From Sophora flavescens (taxonomy: Eukaryota > Streptophyta > Magnoliopsida > Fabales > Fabaceae): a stretch of DNA of 64,000 nt. The DNA is taken from NCBI GenBank assembly GCA_030762895.1, contig JAUPTC010000017.1, forward strand, positions 1,240,001-1,304,000. Reading direction: 5' to 3'. This document shows, piece by piece, positions 1 to 12,700 of the stretch. The stretch's first letter is position 1; each line of letters opens with the position of its first letter. The notes beneath the pieces were generated by a model. The model searched no databases. It was not told the DNA's origin and saw nothing but the letters and a program-made list of their open reading frames with translations. The translations under genes were made by a program, and so were the position numbers.

Positions 1-3000
1 ACAACTTTTTCAATCATTGGTTTTGCTTTTTCATTATTGGGCTTAATTTGGCTTAATTGCCAAACATTGTTAATTTTCGGATTTTTCACTCATCCTGACC
101 TAGTTGCCTTGCCCAGAGCATAACTAGAGATACAAATATTGGATTTTGGTGATCTTGTTGTCCCTAGAAAGTTAAGGAAGAGACCCACAATTTCAGGTTT
201 CACGAGAATTGTCAAATTAGGCCAAAATCAAGGCTAAATTGGGTCCTATGTTCTCTGGCGCGGAGTACGCAGTCCATGATGTTCCTTCACTTAAATAGGC
301 CTAACTTACTCATCTTATGCCCAATTAAGGCATATGATACCTTGCTGGAAAACTTATTTAGTGACCCTTAATTTGGTCTAGGGTTAGGTCAGGATTAATA
401 AGCATAAATAGCAGTTTATAGCCGCACAAGCCAGACAGAGACGAAAATTAGACAACTTTTACAATCATTGTTTTTCCTTTTACATTATTGGGCTTAATTG
501 GGCTTAATTGCTTAACATTGTTAATTTTCGGATATTTCACTCATCCTGACCTTGTTGCCTTGCGTAGAGCATAACTAGAGCTACATATATCGGATTTTGG
601 TGATCTTGCTGTCCCAAGAAAGATAAGGAAGAGACCTACAATTTCCGGTAGTACTAGTAATGTCAAATTAGGCCAAAATCGAGGCCAAATTGGCTCCCGA
701 GTTGTCTGGCGCAGATCAGTGTGCAGTCCATGATGTTCCTTCACTTAAATGGGCCTAACTTACTCATCTTAAGTCCAATTAAGGCATATGATACCTTGTA
801 GGAAAGCTTATTCATAGTCCCTTAATTTGGTATAGGGTTAGGTTAGGATTAATAAGCATAAATAGCAGTTTACAGCCGCACAAGACAGAGAGAGACGTAA
901 ATTAGACAACTTTTACAATCATTGTTTTTACTTTTACATTATTGGGCTTAATTGTTAAACATTGTTAATTTTCGGATATTTCAATCATCCTGACCTTGTT
1001 GCCTTGCGTAGAACATAACTAGAGCTACAAATATCATATTTTTGTGATCTTGCGGTCCCTAGAAAGATAAGGAAGAGACCAACAATTTCAGGTGTCACAA
1101 GAATTGTCAAATTAGGCCAAAATCAAGGCTACATTGGGTCCCGAGTTCTCTGACGCGGATCAGTGCATAGTCCATGATGTTCCTTCACTTAAATGGGCAT
1201 AACTTACTCATCTTAAGCCCAATTAAGGTATATGATACCTTGTTGGAAAGCTTATTCAGAGGCCCTTAATTTGTTCTAGGGTTAGGTCTGGATTAATAAG
1301 CATAAATAGCAGTTTACAGCCGCACAAGCCAGAGAGAGACGGAAATTAAACAACTTTTGCAATAATTGTTTTTGCTTATACATTTTTAGGCTTAATTGGG
1401 CTTAATTGCTAAACATTGTTAATTTTTGGATTTTTCACTCATCCTGACCTTTTTGCCTTGCGCAGAGCATAACTAGAGCTACAGATATCGGATTTTGGTG
1501 ATTTTGCTGCCCCTAGAAAGATAAGGAAGAGACATACAATTTCAGGTTTCACAAGAATTGTAAAATTAGGCCAAAATCACACCAAATTTGGGTCCCAAGT
1601 TCTCTGGCGCAGTTCAATGCATAGTCCATGATGTTCCTTCTCTTAAATAGGCCAAAGTTACTCATCTTATGCCCAATTAAGGCATATGATACCTTGTTGG
1701 AAAGCTTATTCAGATGCCCTTAATTTGGTATAGGGTTAGGTCAGGATTAATAACCATAAATAACAGTTTACAGCCGCACAAGCCAGATAGAGACGGAAAT
1801 TAGACAACTTTTACCATCATTGCTTTTGCTTTTACATTATTGGGCTTAATTGGAATTAATTGCTTGACATTTTTAATTTTCAGATTTTTTACTCATCTTG
1901 ACCTTGTTGCCTTGCGCAGAGCATAACTTGAGCCCCAAATATCAGATTTTGGTGATCTTGCAGTCCCTAGAAAGATAAGGAAGAGACCTACAATTTCAGA
2001 TTTCACAATAATTGTCAAAATAGGCCAAAATCAAGGCTAAATTGGGTCCCGAGTTCTCTGGCGCGGATCAGTGCCCAGTCCATGATGTTCCTTCACTTAA
2101 ATGGGCCTAACTTACTCATCTTAAGCCCAATTAAGGCATATGGTACCCTGTTGGAATGCTTGTTCAAGGGCCCTTAATTTGTTGTAGGGTTAGGTCTGGA
2201 TTAATAAGCATAAATAGCAGTTTACAGCAGCACAAACCAGAGAGAGACGGAAATTCGACAACTTTTACAATCATTGTTTTTGCTTTTACATTTTTGGGCT
2301 TAATTGGTAAACATTGTTAATTTTCGGATTTTTTACTCATCCTGATCTTTTTGCCATGCGCAGAGCATAACTAGAGCTACAAATATCGGATTTTTGTGAT
2401 CTTGCTGCCCCTAGGAAGATAAGGAAGGGACCTACAATTTCAGGTTTCCCAAGAATTGTCAAATTAGGCAAAAATCAAGGCTAAATTGGGTCCTGAGTTC
2501 TCTGGCGCGGATCAGTTCGCTGTCCATGATGTTCCTTCACTTAAATGGCCCTAACTTACTGATCTTAAGCCCAATTAAGTCATATGATACCTTGTTGGAA
2601 AGCTTATTCAGAGGCCCTTAATTTGGTCTAGTGTTAGGTCAGGATTAATAAGTATAAATAGCAGTTTACAGCCACACAAGCCATAGAGAGACGAAAATTA
2701 GACAACTTTTACAATCATTGTTTTTGCTTTTACATTTTTGGGCTTAATTGGACTTAATTGCTAAACATTGTTAATTTTCGGATTTTTCACTCTTTCTGTC
2801 CTTGTTCCCTTGTGCAGAGCATAACTAGAGCTACAGATATCGGATTTTGGTGATCTTGCAGTCCCTAGAAAGATAAGGAAGAGACCTACAATTTAAGATT
2901 TCACAAGAATTGTCAAATTAGGCCAAAATCAAGGCTAAATTGGGTCCCGAGTTCTCTGGCGCGGATCGCGCCCCATCCATGATGTTCCTTCACTTAAATG

Positions 3001-6000
3001 GGCCTAACTTACTCATCTTAAGCCCAATTAAGGCATATGGTACCCTGTTGGAATGCTTGTTCAAGGGCCCTTAATTTGTTGTAGGGTTAGGTCTGGATTA
3101 ATAAGCATAAATAGCAGTTTACAGCAGCACAAACCAGAGAGAGACGGAAATTCGACCACTTTTACAATCATTGTTTTTGCTTTTAAATTTTTGGGCTTAA
3201 TTGGTAAACATTGTTAATTTTCGGATTTTTTACTCATCCTGATCTTTTTGCCATGCACAGAGCATAACTAGAGCTACAAATATCGGATTTTTGTGATCTT
3301 GCTGCCCCTAGGAAGATAAGGAAGGGACCTACAATTTCAGGTTTCCCAAGAATTGTCAAATTAGGCAAAAATCAAGGCTAAATTGGGTCCTGAGTTCTCT
3401 GGCTCGGATCAGTTCGCTGTCCATGATGTTCCTTCACTTAAATGGCCCTAACTTACTGATCTTAAGCCCAATTAAGTCATATGATACCTTGTTGGAAAGC
3501 TTATTCAGAGGCCCTTAATTTGGTCTAGTGTTAGGTCAGGATTAATAAGTATAAATAGCAGTTTACAGCCGCACAAGCCATAGAGAGACGAAAATGAGAC
3601 AACTTTTACAATCATTGTTTTTGCTTTTACATTTTTGAGCTTAATTGGACTTAATTGCTAAACATTGTTAATTTTCGGATTTTTCACTCTTTCTGTCCGT
3701 GTTCCCTTTTGCAGAGCATAACTAGAGCTACAGATATCGGCTTTTGGTGATCTTGCAGTCCCTAGAAAGATAAGGAAGAGACCTACAATTTAAGGTTTCA
3801 CAAGAATTGTCAAATTAGGCCAAAATCAAGGCTAAATTGGGTCCCGATTTCTGTGGCGCGGATCAGTGCGCAGTCCATGATGTTCCTTCACTTAAATGGG
3901 CCTAACTTACTCATCTTAAGCCCAATTAAGGCATATGGTTCCTTGTTGGAATGCTAATTCAAGGGCCCTTAATTTGTTGTGGGGTTAGGTCTGGATTAAT
4001 AAGCATAAATAGCAGTTAGCAGCCGCACAAGCCAGAGAGAGACGGAAATTCGATAACTTTTACAATCATTGTTTTTGCTTTTACATTTTTGGGCTTAATT
4101 GGTAAACATTGTTAATTTTCGGATTTTTCACTCATCCTGACATTTTTGTCTTGTGCAGATCATAACTGGAGCTACAGATATCGGATTTGAGTGATCTTGT
4201 TGCCCCTAGAAAGATAAGGAAGAGACCTACAATTTCAGGTGTCACAAGAATTCTCAAATTAGCCCAAAATCAAGGCTAAATTGGGTCCCGAGTTATCTGG
4301 CGCGGATCAGTGCGCAGTCCATGATGTTCCTTCACTTAAATGGCCCTAACTTACTGATCTTAAGCCCAATTAAGTCATATGATACCTTGTTGGAAAGCTT
4401 ATTCAGAGGCCCTTAATTTGGTCTAGTGTTAGGTTAGGATTAATAATCATAAATAGCAGTTTACAGCCGCACAAGCCAGAGAGAGACGAAAATTGGACAA
4501 CTTTTACAATCGTTGTTTTTGCTTTTACATTGTTGGGCTTAATTGGACTTAATTGCTAAACATTGTTAATTTTAGGATTTTTCACTCTTTCTGACCTTGT
4601 TCCCTTGTGCAGAGCATAACTAGAGCTACAGATATCGGATTTTGGTGATCTTGCAGTCCCTAGAAAGATAAGGAAGAGACCTACAACTTAACTTTTTACA
4701 AGAATTGTCAAATTAGGCCAAAATCTAGGTTAAATTGGGTCCCGAGTTCTCTGGCACGGATAAATACGCAGTCCATGATGTTCCTTCACTTAAATGGGCC
4801 TAACTTACACATTTTAAGCCCAATTAAGGCGTATGATTTGGAAAGCTTATTCAGCGGCTCTTAATTTGTTCTAGGGTTAGGTCTGGATTAATAAGCTAAA
4901 ATAGCAGTTTACAACCGCACAAGCCAGAGAGAGACGGAAATTCGACAACTTTTACAATCATTGTTTTTGCTTTTACATTTTTGGGCTTAATTGGTAAACA
5001 TTGTTAATTTTCGGATTTTTTACTCATCCTGATCTTTTTGCCTTGCGCAGAGCATAACTAGAGCAACAAATATCGGATTTTTGTGATCTTGCTGCCCCTA
5101 GGAAGATAAGGAAGGGACCTACAATTTCAGGTTTCCCAAGAATTGTCAAATTAGGCAAAAATCAAGGCTAAATTGGGTCCTGAGTTCTCTGACGTGGATC
5201 AGTACGCTGTCCATGATGTTCCTTCACTTAAATGTCCCTAACTTACTGAACTTAAGCCCAATTAAGTCATAGGATACCTTGTTGGAAAGCTTATTCAAAG
5301 GCCCTTAATTTGGTCTAGTGTTAGGTCAGGATTAATAAGCATAAATAGTAGTTTACAGTCGCACAAGCCAGAGAGAGACGAAAATTAGACAACTTTTACA
5401 ATCATTGTTTTTGCTTTTACATTGTTGGGCTTAATTGGACTTAATTGCTAAACATTGTTAATTTTCGGATTTTTCACTCCTTCTGACCTTGTTCCCTTGT
5501 GCAGAGCATAACTAGAGCTACAGTTATCGGATTTTGGTGATCCTGCAGTCCCTAGAAAGATAAGGAAGAGACCTACAATTTAAGGTTTCACAAGAATTGT
5601 CAAATTAGGCCAAAATCAAGGCTAAATTGGGTCCCGAGTTCTCTGGCGAGGATCAGTGCGCAGTCCATGATGTTCCTTCACTTAAATGGGCATAACTTAC
5701 TCATCTTAAGCCCAATTAAGGCATATGATACCTTGTTAGAAAGCTTATTCAGAGGCCCTTAATTTGGTATAGGGTTAGGTCAGGATTAATAAGCATAAAT
5801 AACAGTTTACAGCCGCACAAGCCAGATAGAGACGGAACTTAGACAACTTTTACCGTCGTTGCTTTTGCTTTTACATTATTGGGCTTAATTGGACTTAATT
5901 GCTAGACATTGTTAATTTTCAGATATTTTACTCATCCTGACCTTGTTGCCTTGCGCAGAACATAACTTGAGTCACAAATATCGGATTTTGGTGATCTTTC

Positions 6001-6265
6001 AGTCCTTAGAAAGATAAGGAAGAGACCTTCAATTTCAGAGTTCACAATAATTATCAAAATAGGCCAATATCAAGGCTAAATTGGGTCCCGAGTTCTCTGG
6101 CGTGGATCAGTGCCCAGTCCATGATGTTCCTTTACTTAAATGGGCCTAACTTACTCATATTAAGCCCAATTAAGGCATATGGTACCCTGTTGGAAAGCTT
6201 GTTCAAGGGCCCTTAATTTGTTGCAGGGTTAGGTGAGGATTAATAAGCATAAATAGCAGTTTACA
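1..6265 (-). repeat. Satellite array, left block (about 448-bp monomers, dimeric higher-order repeat)
   Basis: About fourteen head-to-tail monomers, each with the same landmarks in order, for example TTACTCATCTTAAGCCCAAT, CCTTGTTGGAAAGCTTATTC and CATAACTAGAGCTACA. The strand is set to minus because this block is the reverse complement of the larger array to the right. From about 2000 to 5800 alternate monomers are more alike than neighbours: variants such as GGTACCCTGTTGGAATGCTT (about 2141 and 3039) and CTGATCTTTTTGCC (about 2340, 3237, 5027) recur at about 897 bp or multiples of it, so a dimer has been amplified. No gene is present. A short open frame near 541-744 is a by-product of the monomer. 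Confidence 0.95.
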
Positions 6266-6765
6266 NNNNNNNNNNNNNNNNNNNNNNNNNNNNNNNNNNN
6301 NNNNNNNNNNNNNNNNNNNNNNNNNNNNNNNNNNNNNNNNNNNNNNNNNNNNNNNNNNNNNNNNNNNNNNNNNNNNNNNNNNNNNNNNNNNNNNNNNNNN
6401 NNNNNNNNNNNNNNNNNNNNNNNNNNNNNNNNNNNNNNNNNNNNNNNNNNNNNNNNNNNNNNNNNNNNNNNNNNNNNNNNNNNNNNNNNNNNNNNNNNNN
6501 NNNNNNNNNNNNNNNNNNNNNNNNNNNNNNNNNNNNNNNNNNNNNNNNNNNNNNNNNNNNNNNNNNNNNNNNNNNNNNNNNNNNNNNNNNNNNNNNNNNN
6601 NNNNNNNNNNNNNNNNNNNNNNNNNNNNNNNNNNNNNNNNNNNNNNNNNNNNNNNNNNNNNNNNNNNNNNNNNNNNNNNNNNNNNNNNNNNNNNNNNNNN
6701 NNNNNNNNNNNNNNNNNNNNNNNNNNNNNNNNNNNNNNNNNNNNNNNNNNNNNNNNNNNNNNNNN
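6266..6765. other. Assembly gap (500 N)
   Basis: Exactly 500 undetermined bases. The satellite reads in one orientation up to 6265 and in the opposite orientation from 6766. A round 500 is a conventional placeholder, so the true gap size, and whether the two flanks are really adjacent, are unknown. Confidence 0.99.
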
Positions 6766-9700
6766 ATTTTAGACTTGATTTTGGCCTAATTTGACAATTC
6801 TTGTGATACCTATAATTGTAGGTCTCTTCCTTATCTTTCTAGGGACAGCAAGATCACAAAAATCCGATATCTGTAGCTCTAGTTATGCTTTGCGCAAGGC
6901 AACAAGGACAGGATGAGTGAAAAATCCGAAAATTAACAATGTTTAGCAATTAAGCCCAATAATGTAAAAGCAAAAACAATGATTGTAAACGTTTTCTAAT
7001 TTTCGTGTCTCTCTGGCTTGTGCGGCTGTTAACTGCTATTTATGCTTATTAATCCTGACCTAACCCTAGACCAAATTAACGGCCTCTGAATAAGCTTTCC
7101 AACAAGGTATCATATGCCTTAATTGGGCATAAGATGAGTAAGTTAGGCCCATTTAAGTGAAGGAACATCATGGACTGTGCACTGAACCGTGCCAGAGAAC
7201 TCGGAACCCAATTTATCCTTGATTTTGGTTTAATTTGATAGTTCTTGTGAAACCTGAAATTGTAGGTCTCTTCCTTATCTTTCTAGGGACTGTAAGATCA
7301 CCAAAATCCGATATCTGTGGCTTTAGTTTTGCTATGCGTAAGGCCATAAGGTCAGGATGAGTGAAAAATCTGAAAATTAACAATGTTTAGCAATTATGCC
7401 CATTTAAGACCAATAATGTAAAAGCAAAAACAATAATTGTAAAAGTTGTCTGATTTCCGTCTCTCTGGCTTGTGTGGCTGTAAACTGCTACTTATGCTTA
7501 TTAATCCTGACCTAATCCTAGACCAAATTAAGGGCCTCTGAATAAGCTTTCCAACAAGGTATCATATGCCTTAATTGGGCTTCAGATGAGTAAGTTAGCC
7601 CCATTTAAGTGAAGGAATATCATGGACTGCGCATTGATCCGTGCCAGAGAACATTGGACCCAATTTAGCCTTGATTTTGGCCTAATTTGACAATTCTTGT
7701 GAAACCAGAAATTATAGGTCTCTTCCTTATCTATCTAGGGACAGCAAGATCACCAAAATCCGATATCTGTAGCTCTAGTTATGCTCTGCGCAAGGCAACA
7801 AGGTCAGGATGAGTGAAAAATCCGAAAATTAACAATGTTTAGCAATTAAGCCCAATAATGTAAAAGTAAAAACAATGATTGTAAAAGTTGTCTAATTTTC
7901 GTCTCTCTCTAGCTTGTACGGCTGTAAACTGCTATTTATGCTTATTAATCCTGGCCTAACCCTAGACCAAATTAAGGGCCTCTGAATAAGCTTTCCAAAA
8001 GGTATCATATGCCTTAATTAGGCTTAAGATGAGTAAGTTAGGCCCATTTAAGTGAAGGAACATCATAAACTGCACACTGATCCGTGCCAGAGAACTCGGG
8101 ACCCATTTTAGCCTTGATTTTGGCTTAATTTGACAATTCTTGTGATACCTATAATTGTAGGTCTCTTCCTTATCTTTCTAGGGACAGCAAGATCACAAAA
8201 ATCCGATATCTGTAGCTCTAGTTATGCTTTGCGCAAGGCAACAAGGACAGGATGAGTGAAAAATCCGAAAATTAACAATGTTTAGCAATTAAGCCCAATA
8301 ATGTAAAAGCAAAAACAATGATTGTAAACGTTTTCTAATTTTCGTGTCTCTCTGGCTTGTGCGGCTGTTACCTGCTATTTATGCTTATTAATCCTGACCT
8401 AACCCTAGACCAAATTAACGGCCTCTGAATAAGCTTTCCAACAAGGTATCATATGCCTTAATTTGGCTTAAGATGAGTAAGTTTGGCCCATTTAAGTGAA
8501 GGAACATCAGGAACTGCGCACTGATCCGCGCCAGAGAACTCGGGATCCAATTTAGCCTTGATTTCGGCCTAATTTGACAGTTCTTGCGATACCTGAAATT
8601 GTAGGTCTCTTCCTTATCCTTCTAGGGACAGCAAGATCACCAAAATCAGATATCTGTAGCTCAAGTTATGCTATGCGCAAGGCAACAAGGTCAGGATGCG
8701 TGAAAAACCCGAAAATTTACAATGTTTAGCAATTAAGCCCAATAATGTAAAAGCAAAAACAATGATTGTAAACGTTTTCTAATTTTCGTGTCTCTCTGGC
8801 TTGTGTAACTGTAAACTGCTATTTATGCTTATTAATCCTCACCTAACCCTAGACCAAATTAACGGCCTCTGAATAAGCTTTCCAACAAGGTATCATATGC
8901 CTTAATTGGGCTTAAGATGAGTAAGATAGGCCAATTTAAGTGAAGGAACATCAGGGACTGCGCACTGATCCGCGCCAGAGAACCCGGGATCCAATTTAAT
9001 TAGCCTTGATTTTTGCCTAATTTGACAGTTCTTGCGAAACCTGAAATTGTAGGTCTCTTCCTTATCCTTCTAGGGACAGCAAGATCACCAAAATCAGATA
9101 TTTGTAGCTCAAGTTATGCTATGAGCAAGGCAACAAGGGCAGGATGCGCGAAAAATCCAAAAATTAACAATGTTTAGCAATTAAGCCCAATAATGTAAAA
9201 GCAAAAACAATGATTGTAAAAGTTGTCTAATTTCCGTCTCTCTCGGGCTTGTGCGGCAGTAAACTGCTATTTATCCTTAGTAATCCTGTCCTAACCCTAT
9301 ACCAAATTAAGGGCCTCTGAATAAACTTTCCAAAAAGGTATCATATGCCTTAATTGGGCTTAAGATGAGTAAGTTAGGACCATTTAAGTGAAGGAACATC
9401 ATACACTGTGCACTGATCCGCGCCAGAGAACTCCGGACCCAATTTAGCATTGATTTTTGCCTAACTTGACAATTCTTATGAAACCTGAAATTGTAGGTCT
9501 CTTCCTTATCGTTCTAGGGACTGCAACAACACCAAAATCCGATATTTGTAGCTCTAGTTATGCTCTGCGCAAGGCAACATGGTCAGGATGAGTGAAAAAG
9601 CCAAAATTTAACAATGTTTAGCAATTAAGCCCAATAATGTAAAAGCAAAAACAACGATTGCAAAAGTTGTCTAATTTTCGTCTCCCTCTGGCTTGTGCGG

Positions 9701-12700
9701 TTGTAAACTGCTATTTATTCTTATTAATCCTGACCTAACCCTAGACCAAATTAAGGGCCTTTGAATAAGAATTCCAACAAGGTATCATCTGCCTTAATTG
9801 GGCTTAAGATGAGTAAGTTAAGCCCATTTAAGTGAAGGAACATCATGGATCGCGACGACCGATCTGCGCCAGAGAACTCGGGAACCAATTTTGCCTTCAT
9901 TTTTGCCTAATTTGCAATTCTTGTGGTACCTGAAATTGTAGGTCTCTTCCTTATCTTTCTAGGGACAGGAAGATCACCAAAATCCGATATATGTAGCTCT
10001 AGTTATGCTTCGCACAAGGCAACAAGGTCAGGATGCGTGAAATATCCGAAAATTGACAATGTTTAGCAATTAAGCCCAATAATGTAAAAGCAAAAACAAT
10101 GATTGTAAAAGTTGTCTAATTTCCGTCTCTCTCTAGCTTGTGCATCCGTAAACTGTAATTTATGCTTATTAATCCCGACCTAACCCAATACCAAATTAAG
10201 GGCCTCTGAATAAGCTTTCCAACAAGGTATCATATGCCTTTATTGGGCTTAAGATGAGTAAATTAGGCCCATTTAAGTGAAGGAACAACATGGACTGCGC
10301 ACTGATCCGCGCCAGAGAAATCGGGACCCAATTTAGCCTTTATTTTGGCCTAATTTGACTTTTTTTGTGATACATGAAATTGTAGGTCTCTTCCTTATGT
10401 TTCTACGGACAGCAAGATCACCAAAATCAGATATCTGTAGCTATGGTTATGCTCGACGCAAGGCAACAAGGTCAGGATGCGTGAAAAATCCGAAAATTGA
10501 CAATGTTTAGCAATTAAGCCCAATAATGTAAAAGACAAAAAGAATGATTGTAAAAGTTGTCTAATTTCCGTCTCTCTCTGGCTTGTGCATCTGTAAACTG
10601 CTATTTATGCTTAGTAATCCGGACCTAACCCAAGACCAAATTAAGGGCCTCTGAATAAGTTTTCCAACAAGGTATCATATGCCTTATTTGGGCTTAAGAT
10701 GAGTAAGTTAGGCCCATTTAAGTGAAGGAACATCATGGACTGCGCACTGATCCGCGCCAGTGAACTCGGGACATAATTTAGTCTTGATTTTGGTGCAATT
10801 TGACAATTCTTGTGAAACATGAAATTGTAGGTCTCTTCCTTTTCATTCTAGGGACAACAAGATCACCAAAATCAGATATCTATAGCTCTAGTTATGCTAT
10901 GCGTATGGTAACAAGGTCAGGATGCGTGAAAAATTTGAAAAATAACAATGTTTAGCAATTAAGCCCAAAAATGTAAAAGCAAAAACAATGATTGTAAAAA
11001 TTGTCTAATTTCGGTCTCTCTTTAGCTTGTACATCTATAAACTGCTATTTATGCTTACTAATGCTGACCTAACCCAAGACCAAATTAAGGGACTCTGAAT
11101 AAGCTTTCCAACAAGGTATCATATGCCTTAATTGGGCTTAAGATGAGTAAGTGAGGCCCATTTAAGTGAAGGAACATCATGGACTGCGCATTGATCCGCG
11201 CCATAGAACTAGGGACCCAATTTAGCCTTGATTTTGGCCTAATTTGACAATTCTTGTGACACATGAAATTGTAGGTCTCTTCCTTATCTTTCTACCGACA
11301 GCAAGATCAGCAAAATCAGATATTTGTAGCTCTAGTTATGCTCTGCGCAAGGCAACAAGGTCAGGATGCGTGAAAAATCTGAAAATTGACAATGTTTAAC
11401 AATTAAGCCCAATAATGTAAAAGCAAAAACAATGATTGTAAAAGTTGTCTAATTTCCGTCTCTCTCTGGCTTGTGCATCTGTAAACTGCTATTTATGCTT
11501 AGTAATCCGGACCTAACCCAAGACCAAATTAAGGGCCTCTGAATAAGCTTTCCAACAAGCTATCATATGCCTTAATTGGGCTTAAGATGAGTAAGTTGGT
11601 CCCATTTAAGTGAAGGAACATCATGGACAGCGCACTAATCCGCGCCAGTGAACTCGGGACATAATTTAGCCTTGATTTTGGTGTAATTTGACAATTCTTG
11701 TGAAACATGAAATTGTAGATCTCTTCCTTTTCTTTCTAGGGAAAGCAAGATCACCAAAATCCGATATATGTTGCTCTAGTTATGCTCTGCGCATGGCAAC
11801 ATGGTCAGGATGAGTGAAAAATCTGAAAATTAACAATGTTTAGCAATTAAGCCCAATAATGTAAAAGCAAAAACAATGATTGTAAAAGTTGTCTAATTTC
11901 CGTTTCTCTCTGGCTAGTGCGGTAGTAAACTGCTATTTTAGCTTATTAATCCTGACCTAAACTTGAACCAAATTAAGGGCCTCTGAATAAGCTTTCCAAC
12001 AAGGTATCATATGTCTTAATTGGGCTTCAGATGTGTAAGTTAGGCCCATTTAAGTGAAGAAACATAATGGATTGCGCACTACTCCGTGCCAGAGAACTCG
12101 GGACCCAATTTAGACTTGATTTTGGCCTAATTTGACAATTCTTGTGAAACCAGAAATTGTAGGTCTCTTCCTTATCTTTCTAGGGACAGCAAGATCACCA
12201 AAATCCGATATCTGTAGCCCTAGTTATGCTCTGCGCAAGGCAACAAGGTCAGGATGAGTGAAAAATCCGAAAATTAACAATGTTTATCAATTAAGTCAAT
12301 AATGTAAAAGCATAAACAATGATTGTAAAAGTTGTCTAATTTCCGTCTCTCTCTGGCTTTTGCGGTTGTAAACTGCTATTTATGCTTATTAATCCTGACC
12401 TAACCCTAGACCAAATTAAGGACCTCTGAATAAGCTTTCCAACAAGGTATCATATGCCTTAATTTGGCTTTAGATGAGTAAGTTAGGTCCATTTAAGTGA
12501 AGGAAAATCATGGACTGCACACTGATCCGTGCCAGAGAACTCGGGACCTAATTTAGCCTTGATTTTGGCCTAATTTGACAGTTCATGTGTCACCTGAAAT
12601 TGTAGGTCTCTTCCTTATCTTTCTAGGGACAGCAAGATCATCAAAATCCGATATTTGTAGCTCAAGTTATGCTATGCGCAAGGCAACAAGGTCAGGATGC

